NCBI GenBank assembly: GCA_023398105.1
Contig: JAEWST010000033.1
Location: forward strand, 1-41,496
Length of the DNA: 41,496 bases
Direction of reading: 5' to 3'
Source: Bacillota bacterium
Lineage (GTDB): Bacteria > Bacillota > Clostridia > Acetivibrionales > DSM-1351
The notes under the pieces were generated by a model that saw only the letters and a list, made by a program, of their open reading frames with translations, was not told the DNA's origin and ran no database searches. Position numbers and translations under genes: made by a program. Positions 1 through 7,917 of this stretch are shown here, piece by piece; position 1 is the first letter of the stretch; every line of letters starts with the position of its first letter.

Positions 1-70
1 CACAAGATCTTTTAAACCTTTTGAGAGCACTATCCAAAGACTCATTCTCTTTAACTCTTACTTCAGACAC
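1..70 (-). CDS. rpsU: Ribosomal protein S21 (5' part, cut by window edge)
   Basis: The minus strand from 70 reads GTG and then SEVRVKENESLDSALKRFKR, the highly conserved N-terminus of 30S ribosomal protein S21. The GTG start is chosen because a strong GGAGGGAGGG ribosome site (about 77-87) lies just upstream. Only 23 codons are inside the window; the rest lies beyond position 1. S21 is a small, late-assembling small-subunit protein. The neighbour upstream on the same strand is hinT, a pairing common in Clostridia. A good sigma-A-type promoter at 172-201 suggests that rpsU can be transcribed separately from hinT. Confidence 0.93.
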   Translation of the reverse strand, partial: MSEVRVKENESLDSALKRFKRSC

Positions 71-171
71 AAAATTTCCCTCCCTCCGATAATAGCAATT
101 GTGCCGGGAAAATAGCCGTAGTATGTTAAAAACACACTATAGGGAATTATGCTAATTACAGCACACAGTAT

Positions 172-201
172 ATTATATATTAATTTTCAAAATTGTGTCA
201 A
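172..201 (-). promoter_or_regulatory. Sigma-A-type promoter for rpsU
   Basis: On the minus strand TTGACA (196-201) is followed, after 18 nt, by TATAAT (172-177). Both hexamers are perfect consensus. It lies in the gap between hinT and rpsU and would give a leader of about 95 nt before the rpsU start. Confidence 0.7.
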
Positions 202-235
202 CCTTTATTTATAAAACACAAATAATTATAGCCAA

Positions 236-580
236 TTAGAGTATTTTAGTACCTAATTCTCTTCCACCTACAAGGTGATAGTGAATATGAAAAACAGTTT
301 GTCCAGAGTCTGGACCACAGTTGTTAATAAGTCTATATCCACTTTCAGCTATTCCTAGCTTTTTTACTATTTCATTTACAGCTAAATGAATATCCTTCAT
401 AACATCAACATTCTCTGAAGTTAATTCATTATGAGAAGCAATATGTTGCTTTGGCACGATTAGAACATGCACTGGGGCCTCTGGTTCAATATCTAAAAAC
501 GCATAAACTTTTTCAGTTTCATAAACAGGTGTTGAAGGTATTTCCCTGCTTACAATTTTGCAAAAAAGGCAATCATTCAT
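236..580 (-). CDS. hinT: HIT-family nucleotide hydrolase (HinT/HINT)
   Basis: This 114-residue protein is the usual full length for HINT purine nucleoside phosphoramidases. The histidine triad HIHYHLV lies near the C-terminus (about residues 98-104); its central histidine is the known catalytic nucleophile in the family. A CxxC pair (C4, C7) near the N-terminus resembles the zinc-binding pair of some bacterial members. The start is ATG at 580 with GGAGG about 8 nt upstream. It is cytosolic and acts on AMP-lysine-like and aminoacyl-adenylate substrates in the family; the physiological substrate here cannot be read from the sequence. rpsU follows downstream on the same strand. Confidence 0.93.
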   Translation of the reverse strand: MNDCLFCKIVSREIPSTPVYETEKVYAFLDIEPEAPVHVLIVPKQHIASHNELTSENVDVMKDIHLAVNEIVKKLGIAESGYRLINNCGPDSGQTVFHIHYHLVGGRELGTKIL

Positions 581-689
581 TACTTTTCCTCCCTCATCAT
601 AAGAAAATTTATATTATTAAGCCTAAAAACATAAATAGCTATGTATTAATCTTTTTCAAATAAAGCTTAGCTTTCTAATTTCATTTATA

Positions 690-744
690 ACCAAAGTGAT
701 ACCCGCCACTTATAGAAGTGGGGACATTTTCTTGCCTCGTTATA
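690..744 (+). repeat. Family B repeat, right-end fragment
   Basis: It contains the hairpin CCACTTATAGAAGTGG, then a short T-rich stretch and TTGCCTCGTTATA. The same block occurs with few changes at the right end of the full element at 34244-34465. The left end (TATAACG) is missing, so this is a truncated copy. Confidence 0.7.
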
Positions 745-1020
745 TTATAACCTAAAATACTTCCAAATTATTATCAAAACAATAATAACATCATTTAAAT
801 TGCTTTTCAATTATAAGAATTGATATATTTTTCTTTTACCATATTTTAGCTTTCCTTGATAAGTTTTAGCATTGAAAACTTTGATTTAGGAAAGTTGATT
901 AAATAAATATGTATACTATTACAATTTTAGGGTCATGTTTATAATTGTTATCCTTTTTTGTATTATTTCAACTAAAAAATTGAATACTAATAATCCATTC
1001 ATAGTACTAATTTCATAAAA

Positions 1021-1206
1021 TAAGTTGGTTTACTTGGCAAGAAACCATTTGTAAACTTGAGAATGGATAGACTTTTCATTCGGAAAGTCAGGTTAAAAAT
1101 AATTGCAGGTATTAGTTGGATGAATAGAGCTCACTGATTTGGCAACAAACCATTGATAATTCTACTGCACCAGTAAATTTTTATGTGCGGAAGTTGATTT
1201 AACTAT
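1021..1206 (+). repeat. Family A intergenic repeat, two tandem units
   Basis: Two units of roughly 95 bp follow each other. Each has AGTTGG, then GGCAA plus AAACCATT, then a stretch close to ATAGACTTTT or GTAAATTTTTATGTG, and ends in GGAAGT plus a GGTTAA or GATTTAA tail. The second unit has the core CAAACCATTGATAA at about 1146-1159, shared with copies at 3031 and 6104 and, reversed, near 10727 and 39714. It is non-coding. Confidence 0.75.
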
Positions 1207-1297
1207 AAAAAATATTTACCTAATTTTTTTATTTTTATTGTGATACAAGCACTTTAAACTAGATAAACACTAATTTTCATGTATAATTATACATATT

Positions 1298-1397
1298 TAT
1301 AACGCCTAGATTCAAAATTAAATTTTTTGATTGTAGAAAAATTTAATTACATCAGCGGCGTGTAAGCGAGGCGGAAGATTTTTTTTGCCTCGTTATA
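1298..1397 (+). repeat. Family B repeat, short complete copy
   Basis: The 100-bp element starts with TATAACG (1298-1304) and ends with the inverted copy CGTTATA (1391-1397). Inside are an imperfect hairpin around AAATTTTTTGATTGTAGAAA and the block ATTACATCAGCGGCG. A GCGAGGC/GCCTCG pair closes the right half. It matches the outer parts of the 222-bp copy at 34244-34465 but lacks its inner hairpins. Confidence 0.75.
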
Positions 1398-1458
1398 ATC
1401 AAATTAATTGATTCATTTAGTAAATTTATGTATAATTTATTTACAAATATAGCTTTTT

Positions 1459-1626
1459 ATTAATAACTCAACTTTGCAAGTTGACAATTCTAGCTGTTCA
1501 ACTGATAAAGTTAAGTTAAAAATAACTGCATAAAGTCAGTTGGTTTACTGATGTTTTTTGGCAATAAACCCTTGATAAGTCTCTTGTCCTGATAGACTTT
1601 TTATGTAGGAAAGTTGAGTTAATAAT
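1459..1626 (+). repeat. Family A repeat with clear terminal inverted repeats
   Basis: The left end ATTAATAACTCAACTTT (1459-1475) pairs with the right end AAAGTTGAGTTAATAAT (1610-1626), with 16 of 17 positions complementary. The interior carries the family core in slightly changed form (AAACCCTTGATAAG) and GATAGACTTTTTATGTAGG. It has no open frame of note. It ends about 45 bp before the argJ start and may carry or displace its promoter. Confidence 0.78.
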
Positions 1627-1672
1627 ATAATAAATTTAATAAGGTTAGTTTTTAAACCTATGGAGGTTAATT

Positions 1673-2875
1673 ATGAATGTTATAGAAGGTGGAGTTACTG
1701 CTCCTAAAGGATTTACAGCCGCTGGTGTAGCATGCGGAAATAAGAAAAACAACAAAAAAGATTTGGCAATTATTTGTTCTGAGGATACGGCAGTAGCTTC
1801 AGGTGTATTTACTACAAATGTTGTAAAAGGTCATTCCCTTCAGGTTTCAATGGAACATATAAAAAATGGCTTTGCAAGAGCTATTGTTATTAATAGTGGC
1901 AATGCCAATGCCTGTGTGGGAGAAAGCGGGTATAAGGATGCAAAGGATATGACTAATCTAGCCGCTGAGCTTTTACATTGTGAACCTGAAGATATCCTTG
2001 TTAATTCTACAGGTGTCATTGGTTCAAAGCTAAACATGCCAAATATCCGCTCAGGAATAAGATCTGCTGTCAATGCACTTAGTGTTGACGGAAGCTCAGA
2101 TGCTGAAGAAGCCATTATGACAACAGATTTAATACCCAAAGAAATCGCAGTTGAAATAGAAATACAAGGTGAAAAAGTTCGTATTGGTGGCATGTCAAAA
2201 GGCTCTGGTATGATTCATCCCAATATGGCTACAATGATTGGTATAATTACTACTGATGCTAATATATCAAGAAGTCTGCTAGACAAAGCCCTAAAGCACT
2301 GTGTAAAATCAACCTTTAATAGAATATCTGTGGATGGTGATACCAGTGTTTGCGATTCAGTCTTTGTTTTAGCTAATGGTTTTGCTGATAATGATGCTAT
2401 TGTAAAGGATGATTATGAGTATTCAATATTTGTTGATGCTCTTATGTATGTTTGTACTTATCTGGCAAAATTAATAGCAAAGGATGGCGAAGGTGCTACA
2501 AAGCTGATTGAAGTTATCGTTGACGGTGCACAGGACGAAGCTGATGCCTATAAAGCAGTATGTACAGTTGCAAAGTCACCTTTGGTTAAAACCGCAATAT
2601 TCGGAGAAGATGCAAACTGGGGTAGAATTATTACTGCTGTCGGGTATTCTGGTGCTTCCTTTGACCCAAATCTTACTGATATTCACATAGGTGAGCTTCT
2701 GGTTTGCAGAAATGGCTGCGCTGTTAATTTTGATGAAAACGTAGCAAAGGAATTGCTAAAGAAAAAAGAAATTACTATTAGAATTAATTTGAAAAAGGGC
2801 AATGTTTCTGATAGAATTTGGACCTGTGACTTATCCTACGATTATGTAAAAATTAATGGAAGCTACAGAAGCTAA
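1673..2875 (+). CDS. argJ: Bifunctional ornithine acetyltransferase / N-acetylglutamate synthase
   Basis: A 400-residue ArgJ, normal length. It moves the acetyl group from N-acetylornithine to glutamate; many members also use acetyl-CoA, starting the arginine cycle. The proenzyme self-cleaves at an Ala-Thr bond; here the site is in MIHPNMATM, with Thr187 as the expected nucleophile. The oxyanion segment NSTGVIG (about 111-117) and the C-terminal YDYVKINGSYRS are typical. ATG at 1673 has GGAGG 6 nt upstream. No other arginine gene lies within the window, so argJ appears to be a single-gene unit between repeats, closed by a strong terminator at 2920-2968. Whether it is mono- or bifunctional cannot be told from sequence alone. 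Confidence 0.96.
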   Translation: MNVIEGGVTAPKGFTAAGVACGNKKNNKKDLAIICSEDTAVASGVFTTNVVKGHSLQVSMEHIKNGFARAIVINSGNANACVGESGYKDAKDMTNLAAELLHCEPEDILVNSTGVIGSKLNMPNIRSGIRSAVNALSVDGSSDAEEAIMTTDLIPKEIAVEIEIQGEKVRIGGMSKGSGMIHPNMATMIGIITTDANISRSLLDKALKHCVKSTFNRISVDGDTSVCDSVFVLANGFADNDAIVKDDYEYSIFVDALMYVCTYLAKLIAKDGEGATKLIEVIVDGAQDEADAYKAVCTVAKSPLVKTAIFGEDANWGRIITAVGYSGASFDPNLTDIHIGELLVCRNGCAVNFDENVAKELLKKKEITIRINLKKGNVSDRIWTCDLSYDYVKINGSYRS

Positions 2876-2919
2876 TTCAGCTTTAACCTCCAAACATATA
2901 TCATTACAATGGAAATAAA

Positions 2920-2968
2920 ACCAAACGGCTTTATAAATAGTATTGTAAAGCCGTTTGGTAAATTTTTG
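2920..2968 (+). terminator. Rho-independent terminator of argJ
   Basis: A perfect 14-bp stem, ACCAAACGGCTTTA (2920-2933) with TAAAGCCGTTTGGT (2946-2959), has a 12-nt loop and is followed by AAATTTTTG. Confidence 0.88.
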
Positions 2969-3020
2969 TCGGTAAACTCTACAACAGACTTAAATATTTA
3001 TATTGTCAGTACAAGCCATT

Positions 3021-3075
3021 ATTTTGGTATCAAACCATTGATAAGTCTCCCACACCGTTAGCTTTTTATTTGAGA
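3021..3075 (+). repeat. Family A repeat, partial copy
   Basis: It holds TTTTGG, the core CAAACCATTGATAAG (3031-3045), then TCTCC...TTTTTATTTGAGAAATTTGAG, the degraded right end. The left half is not recognisable. Confidence 0.6.
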
Positions 3076-3179
3076 AATTTGAGCATATATGTGACAGAAT
3101 AATATCAACTACTATATTCTGTAAGAATATTGGCATAATTCACTTACAAATGCCATTTTTTTATGAATTAAAAAATAAA

Positions 3180-3208
3180 TTGCCGATTATTTCTTATACT
3201 GATATAAT
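3180..3208 (+). promoter_or_regulatory. Probable promoter of cheW
   Basis: TTGCCG (3180-3185), a 17-nt spacer and a perfect TATAAT (3203-3208) lie about 50 bp before the cheW start. Confidence 0.5.
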
Positions 3209-3259
3209 AAATTATAAGAGTATGTTTTATCTATAGTTACTACTTAGGAGGTATTGCTT

Positions 3260-3676
3260 ATGTCTACACAATTAGTTCTTTTTAAAGTTAATAACGAAGT
3301 ATTTGCCATTAGTATTAATAGCGTGAATATTATCGAGAAAATCAGTGATATTTACAAGGTACCTGATACTCCAGTATATATTGAGGGACTAATTAATCTC
3401 AGAGGCAAAGTTCATACTGTTTTTAATGTCAGGAAAAAGTTTGGTTATCCTCAAATTGAGTTTGATGAAAGTACTCGTATTATTATATTGAATCACCAAT
3501 CAGTTGTTGGTTTGTTAGTTGATGAGGTATGTGAAATAGTTAGTTATGAAGAGTCAGATATTAAACCTGCGCCGCAGCTTATTTCTGGTTTATCAGGCGA
3601 ATTCTTTAGTGGTGTTGCTGAGAAAGATGGTAAAATTGTACTTGTTTTGGATTTAGAAAAATTGCTTGAGAAATAA
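3260..3676 (+). CDS. cheW: CheW-like chemotaxis coupling protein
   Basis: A single CheW domain of 138 residues. It opens STQLVLFKVNNEVFAISI and has the conserved INLRGKV (about 47-53), usual for the SH3-like adaptor that links CheA kinase to chemoreceptors. ATG at 3260 is preferred over the in-frame TTG at 3254 because AGGAGG (3246-3251) is 8 nt before it. There is no cheA, receptor or other chemotaxis gene in the window, so it is an isolated copy. It could serve the main chemotaxis cluster or a separate CheA-like system. Its own promoter (3180-3208) and a long hairpin downstream (3721-3781) support a single-gene unit. Confidence 0.9.
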   Translation: MSTQLVLFKVNNEVFAISINSVNIIEKISDIYKVPDTPVYIEGLINLRGKVHTVFNVRKKFGYPQIEFDESTRIIILNHQSVVGLLVDEVCEIVSYEESDIKPAPQLISGLSGEFFSGVAEKDGKIVLVLDLEKLLEK

Positions 3677-3720
3677 AAATGGTTGGGCTTAATATAATTG
3701 CAGGAATTAGTTGCTAAAAA

Positions 3721-3781
3721 GGCTTGCTAAACAATTGCAAGCATGCATTATTTGTGTATGCTTACAATTGTTTAGCAAGCC
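3721..3781. terminator. Long hairpin after cheW (probable bidirectional terminator)
   Basis: GGCTTGCTAAACAATTG (3721-3737) pairs perfectly with 3765-3781. The stem continues inwards through AAGCATGCA/TGTATGCTT with mismatches, giving roughly 25 paired bases. The T-rich tail on the plus side is short (GTTTTTC), so it may act as a terminator or as a palindromic element. Confidence 0.65.
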
Positions 3782-3805
3782 CAATGTTTTTCAACCTACT
3801 GAAGT

Positions 3806-3856
3806 AATGAAATTTTTCTACAATCGAAAAATTTCATTTTGAAGCTAGGCGTTATA
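3806..3856 (-). repeat. Family B repeat, truncated, serving as pstA terminator region
   Basis: Read on the minus strand it starts TATAACGCCTAGCTTCAAAA (3856 downwards), the left end of family B. It continues through a perfect 11-bp stem, TGAAATTTTTC (3808-3818) with GAAAAATTTCA (3826-3836), then ATTACTTCAG. The right half is lost. It lies directly downstream of the pstA stop and probably ends that transcript. Confidence 0.65.
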
Positions 3857-3865
3857 ATATAGCTT

Positions 3866-4720
3866 TTATTCCATTGATTTCTGGTACTTATTTCTTAATA
3901 ATATTGCTACTGCATTTGTAGTTAAGAGGATTCCTAAAAGCACTATGATTCCTGCTGCTGCAAGATCCTTAAATTCCTGCTTAGGAAGTCCCATCCAATA
4001 ATAAATCTGAAGAGGCAATGCCGTAAATACAGAGGAAATCCCATCTGGAACCTTTGATATATATGTTGCCGCACCTACAATAAGCAATGGTGCACTCTCT
4101 CCTAAAGCTCTTGATACAGACAAAATCACACCTGTAAATATCCCTGGCATAGCTGCTGGTACTACTATTTTTCTTATGGTTTGCCATTTTGTAGCACCTA
4201 ATGCATAGGAGCCATGTCTCAAATACTGTGGAACTGCTTTTATAGCCTCCTGTGATGAAACAATTACTATTGGCAATACCACCAAGGTCATTGTTAACGC
4301 ACCCGATAGCACACTCTTTCCAAAGCCTAAAGTTCTAACAAAAATAGCCAAACCCAGCAACCCATATACAATTGATGGAGTACCCGATAGATTTGAAACA
4401 TTTATTTTTATAAACTTTGTTACCCAATTATTTTTCGCATATTCTTCCAGATATACAGCCGTTCCAAGACCTATTGGCACAGCAAATGCTATCGTCAACG
4501 CAATAATCCAAACACTTCCCATTATACCAGGCAGTATCCCCGCCTTATGAGGAAATCTTGACGGAAAGTTTGTAAAAAAGTGTTTTGATAGATAGGGCAA
4601 CCCTCTGAGTACTATATCAATTAGCAAAACAGCTAATACAACTATTCCTATTAATGTTACACAAAATATTACTCCATGAAAAATGGAATTTTTCATTTTT
4701 CTATATTTTATATTATTCAT
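3866..4720 (-). CDS. pstA: Phosphate ABC transporter permease PstA
   Basis: A 284-residue inner-membrane permease with about six hydrophobic segments and the binding-protein-dependent transport (EAA) loop EAIKAVPQYLRHGSYALGA followed by TKWQTIRKIVVPAA, which docks on the ATPase PstB. TPSIVYGLLGLAIF is also characteristic. ATG at 4720 has a GAGGGTGG ribosome site. It lies downstream of pstC with a 188-bp gap, which is wide for a pst operon and contains what looks like decayed repeat sequence. It should be induced by phosphate limitation through the Pho boxes in front of pstC. The order of neighbours separates PstA from PstC clearly. Confidence 0.96.
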   Translation of the reverse strand: MNNIKYRKMKNSIFHGVIFCVTLIGIVVLAVLLIDIVLRGLPYLSKHFFTNFPSRFPHKAGILPGIMGSVWIIALTIAFAVPIGLGTAVYLEEYAKNNWVTKFIKINVSNLSGTPSIVYGLLGLAIFVRTLGFGKSVLSGALTMTLVVLPIVIVSSQEAIKAVPQYLRHGSYALGATKWQTIRKIVVPAAMPGIFTGVILSVSRALGESAPLLIVGAATYISKVPDGISSVFTALPLQIYYWMGLPKQEFKDLAAAGIIVLLGILLTTNAVAILLRNKYQKSME

Positions 4721-4908
4721 TCATCCACCCTCTCATCTTATTTAAATGTTGGATACCATTTTATATATTGCTCTTAACAAGCAAGCCTTTTTCTTTCTAT
4801 GTGCGGGTACAAACATCCTACAATTGTTAGCATAAACTATTAGCCTTCATCAACTTACTACGCTCGGAGCTTATCACCTTCAAATTTTTATTGCTATTGG
4901 CTGTATGA

Positions 4909-5844
4909 TTAATATTCCTTCCTATACTTATCTACTATTCTGTTTGAAAGAATATTGAGTCCCAATGTTATTAAAAACAACAATAAACCTACTGCAAACA
5001 GAGAATAATATCCAACTGTTCCATGAGGGTTATCACCCTGGCTTGCCTGTACAATAAAAGATGTCATTGTTTGTACACTCTGCAAAGGATTTAGCGTCAA
5101 GTTTGGTCTTGCACCTGCTGCAATAGTAACTATCATGGTTTCCCCTATTGCTCTTGAAATTGCAAGCACAAACGAAGCTGCAATACCTGAAATAGCAGCT
5201 GGCACAACCACCTTCATGGATGTTTCCATTTTAGTGGAGCCTAAAGCTAATGCACCCTGTCTTAGACTGTCAGGCACTGCCCTCATTGCATCCTCACTCA
5301 AAGATGAGACAAGAGGTATTGTCATAATTCCAACAGCAATTCCTGCACTTAATGCATTAAAAACTTCTGTTTGTGGTATGAAAAGCTGTAAAAAAGGAGT
5401 TATTGTTGTTAAAGCAAAATATCCAAATACTATAGATGGAATACCTGCAAGCACCTCTAATATTGGCTTTACAATATTCCTAACTTTTTTATTTGCATAC
5501 TCACTTAAATAAATAGCAGTAAATAATCCAATCGGTATTGCAATTACTGCAGCAATAAAAGTAATTAATAATGTTCCACATATTAGCGGCAAAACGCCAA
5601 AGCTAGGCTCACTAAATAGAGGAGTCCATTCCTTTCCAAAAAGGAACTCTGTTATAGATATCTCAGAAAAGAATCCCACAGAATCCTTAAGTAAGGATAT
5701 AATTATACCAACTGTTGTTAAAATAGTGATTATAGCAAATAGGAACAAAATATTTTTTGCAATAATATTTGAAAGCTTCATTCTCTTAATTCTGCTCTTA
5801 TTTGCAGCTTTTCTGCTTTGTAAAACTTCAGTATTATCTGTCAT
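4909..5844 (-). CDS. pstC: Phosphate ABC transporter permease PstC
   Basis: A 311-residue permease with several membrane spans, the EAA-type loop EDAMRAVPDSLRQGALALGS and the conserved GIPSIVFGYFAL. It pairs with PstA to form the high-affinity phosphate channel. I start at ATG 5844 (MTDNTEVLQ), eight codons inside the longest frame, because AAAGGAGGT (5851-5859) sits just upstream. Three TTAACA Pho boxes read towards it at 5931-5958. A phosphate-binding lipoprotein PstS, which normally precedes pstC, is not present here, so PstS must be encoded elsewhere. Confidence 0.96.
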   Translation of the reverse strand: MTDNTEVLQSRKAANKSRIKRMKLSNIIAKNILFLFAIITILTTVGIIISLLKDSVGFFSEISITEFLFGKEWTPLFSEPSFGVLPLICGTLLITFIAAVIAIPIGLFTAIYLSEYANKKVRNIVKPILEVLAGIPSIVFGYFALTTITPFLQLFIPQTEVFNALSAGIAVGIMTIPLVSSLSEDAMRAVPDSLRQGALALGSTKMETSMKVVVPAAISGIAASFVLAISRAIGETMIVTIAAGARPNLTLNPLQSVQTMTSFIVQASQGDNPHGTVGYYSLFAVGLLLFLITLGLNILSNRIVDKYRKEY

Positions 5845-5930
5845 TCTTAGACCTCCTTTAACAATCAATTGCTATAGTAATTGATTGTAGTAATATTAAC
5901 ATTTTTATTTTTAATCTAAAAGTAAACTGC

Positions 5931-5958
5931 TGTTAATCATTTGTTAATATATTGTTAA
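5931..5958 (-). promoter_or_regulatory. Pho boxes for pstC-pstA
   Basis: On the minus strand three perfect TTAACA hexamers begin exactly 11 bp apart (plus-strand 5953-5958, 5942-5947 and 5931-5936). Direct TTAACA repeats with 5-bp gaps are the known binding pattern of the Gram-positive PhoP regulator. A TAGATT/TTTAGAT sequence about 12 bp further on could be the -10 element. Confidence 0.82.
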
Positions 5959-6010
5959 CTCAAAATTAGCATTTGAATATACTGCTTATAGGATAGTAAT
6001 ATTAGGTATG

Positions 6011-6165
6011 TCTCTACTTTTCATCCGAAAGTTGGGTTAAAAATAATTGAATGAATTAGTTTGTGAGTAGAAGCATTACTAATTCTAGCAATTATTTTGG
6101 CAACAAACCATTGATAATTCTATATCACCAATAGATTTTTTATGTGCGAAGTTTGAGTTGTTAAT
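6011..6165 (+). repeat. Family A repeat between the two Pho promoters
   Basis: It shows CCGAAAGTTGGGTTAAAAAT, then AATTGAATGAATTAGTT, TTTTGG, the core CAAACCATTGATAAT (about 6104-6118), ACCAATAGATTTTTTATGTG and GAAGTTTGAGTTGTTAA. The order of blocks matches the tandem copy at 1021-1206. Confidence 0.75.
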
Positions 6166-6351
6166 TTAATCAACTTTAGTACCTAAAGTCTTCACCATGC
6201 CAAATTAGCTCTATATAAAAAGATATCATTATTATGCACTTAACACTATTATAGTCTGCTTTTATTTCTTCTTGTATTCACAATTAATTTCTATGTATTT
6301 ATACTAAAAACTATATTTATGTCAATAATAACTCTATAAATATTGGCACTA

Positions 6352-6390
6352 TTAACACTAAGTTAACATAGAATTAAACCAACATTAAAA
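6352..6390 (+). promoter_or_regulatory. Pho boxes for pstB-phoU-phoP
   Basis: Four hexamers lie exactly 11 bp apart: TTAACA (6352), TTAACA (6363), TTAAAC (6374) and TTAAAA (6385). The first two are perfect and the last two degenerate. TATACT (about 6392-6397) or TATTAT (6400-6405) could be the -10 element. They read towards pstB. Confidence 0.8.
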
Positions 6391-6445
6391 CTATACTGAT
6401 ATTATTGGATTAATTAAAAAATTCATTAGATAAAGGATTAAATTT

Positions 6446-7204
6446 ATGAAAAATGACTATACAATAATAACGAAGAATTTAGATCTCTTTTATGGAGATT
6501 TTCAGGCTCTCAAAAGTGTTTCAATAGAAATTCCCAGCAAACAAGTTACTGCCTTTATTGGTCCCTCTGGCTGCGGAAAATCAACATTTCTGAAAACACT
6601 CAACAGGATGAATGATCTTATTACTAATGTAAAAATAACAGGAGATGTTTTCTTTGATGGTTTGAATGTATATAAAGAATATGATATAGTTGAATTAAGA
6701 AAAAATATTGGTATGGTGTTTCAAAAGCCCAATCCGTTTCCAATGAGTATTTACGATAACATTGCATATGGTCCACGAATTCATGGTATAAAATCTAAAG
6801 CAAAGCTAGATGACATTGTTGAGAACAGCCTCAAAAATAGTGCTCTTTGGGACGAAGTAAAGGATAGACTTAAGCAAAACGCATTAGGTTTATCTGGTGG
6901 ACAACAACAAAGATTATGTATAGCAAGAGTTTTAGCAATTGAGCCAGAAGTAGTTTTAATGGATGAACCTACCTCTGCATTAGATCCTATTTCAACAATA
7001 AAGATAGAGGATTTGATTGAAGAGCTGAAGCAGAACTATACAATAATAATAGTTACTCACAATATGCAACAAGCAGCTAGAATATCAGATATGACAGCCT
7101 TTTTCCTTCACGGAGAAATTATTGAGTTCGGAAATACAAATCAATTATTTAGTAATCCGAAAGATAAAAGGACAGAAGACTATATTACAGGAAGATTTGG
7201 TTAA
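6446..7204 (+). CDS. pstB: Phosphate ABC transporter ATP-binding protein PstB
   Basis: A 252-residue ABC ATPase with all motifs: Walker A GPSGCGKST (39-47), Q-loop Gln93 in VFQKPNPFP, signature LSGGQQQR (149-156), Walker B VVLMDEPTSALD and switch His205. The VFQKPNPFPMSI segment and 252-residue length are typical of PstB. It energises PstC-PstA at the membrane. The ribosome site is weak (AAAGGAT). It is transcribed away from pstC-pstA, so the transporter is split over two divergent units. phoU follows after 14 bp. Confidence 0.97.
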   Translation: MKNDYTIITKNLDLFYGDFQALKSVSIEIPSKQVTAFIGPSGCGKSTFLKTLNRMNDLITNVKITGDVFFDGLNVYKEYDIVELRKNIGMVFQKPNPFPMSIYDNIAYGPRIHGIKSKAKLDDIVENSLKNSALWDEVKDRLKQNALGLSGGQQQRLCIARVLAIEPEVVLMDEPTSALDPISTIKIEDLIEELKQNYTIIIVTHNMQQAARISDMTAFFLHGEIIEFGNTNQLFSNPKDKRTEDYITGRFG

Positions 7205-7218
7205 GAGGTGACATTATA

Positions 7219-7917
7219 ATGGTTAGAAATTCATTTCATAAAGAACTTGAGAATCTACAAAATTTAATGGTTAAGATGGCAGGCTTAGTAGAAGAATCTC
7301 TTGAAAACTCTATAATGGCGTTAAATAAACAAGATGTTGAGTTAGCAAAGCAGATTTTGGAGAATGACGACATCATTGATGATTTAGAAAACAGAATCGA
7401 AAAATTGTGTCTTAACTTAATTGCAAGGCAACAGCCATTAGCAAAGGATTTGAGGACAATTAGTACCTCTCTAAAAATTATTACTGATTTAGAACGTATA
7501 GCAGATCAAGCTGCTGATATTTCTGAATTAACCATTAGAATGGCTAAAATGAAATATCTTAAGGAATCTGCCGATATACCTATTATGGCAGAGCTTGCAA
7601 AGAATATGGTGTCTAAAGCAATTAAATGTTATACAAATCAAGACACTACTCTAGCAAAAGAGGTCTGTGCCAGTGATGATGAAGTTGATGATATGTTTTC
7701 AAAAATTGTATTAGAACTTATTAATGCTATTAAAAATAGTCCTGAAACAACAGAGCAAGCTACTGATTTTATGTTTGTTGTTAAGTATTTGGAACGTATA
7801 GGTGACCATGCCACAAATATCGCTGAATGGGTTGTTTTTAATGTAACAGGTTCACATGAACACTTGGCTAGAACTAATGAACATAATCATTTTGAATTTG
7901 GGGGTCAGAATGTCTAA
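7219..7917 (+). CDS. phoU: Phosphate signalling protein PhoU
   Basis: A 232-residue, all-helical protein made of two PhoU repeats, each with the acidic metal-binding signature (DLERIADQAADI at about 94-105; YLERIGDHATNIAEW about 192-206). PhoU links the Pst transporter with the PhoR kinase and damps Pho signalling when phosphate is plentiful. A good AAGAGGTGA ribosome site precedes it. Its end overlaps the start of the response regulator gene by 8 bp, which points to translational coupling. Confidence 0.96.
   Translation: MVRNSFHKELENLQNLMVKMAGLVEESLENSIMALNKQDVELAKQILENDDIIDDLENRIEKLCLNLIARQQPLAKDLRTISTSLKIITDLERIADQAADISELTIRMAKMKYLKESADIPIMAELAKNMVSKAIKCYTNQDTTLAKEVCASDDEVDDMFSKIVLELINAIKNSPETTEQATDFMFVVKYLERIGDHATNIAEWVVFNVTGSHEHLARTNEHNHFEFGGQNV

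Larger units (their letters stand above)
581..1672. other. Long intergenic region filled with repeats
   Basis: About 1.1 kb without a credible gene. It holds a fragment of repeat family B (690-744), a possible short family A fragment (about 849-905), a tandem family A copy (1021-1206), a complete short family B element (1298-1397) and a family A element with near-perfect ends (1459-1626). Open frames here are short, AT-rich and lack ribosome sites. I see no tRNA or riboswitch. Confidence 0.7.
5845..6445. other. Divergent control region of the pst/pho genes
   Basis: This 600-bp gap separates leftward pstC from rightward pstB. It holds Pho boxes facing each way (5931-5958 and 6352-6390) and, between them, a family A repeat copy (6011-6165). 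No gene is seen. Confidence 0.8.

Noticed and set aside
451..663. Plus-strand open frame of 70 codons overlapping hinT
   Set aside because: It is the antisense shadow of hinT, with no ribosome site and a low-complexity tail.
690..1626. CRISPR array in the repeat-rich region
   Set aside because: Repeats differ in length and spacing, are in mixed states and have inverted ends; no regular spacers and no cas gene.
7856..7909. Longer N-terminus of the PhoP-type regulator
   Set aside because: These codons lie inside phoU in another frame, and the family begins a few residues before FVVEDE.
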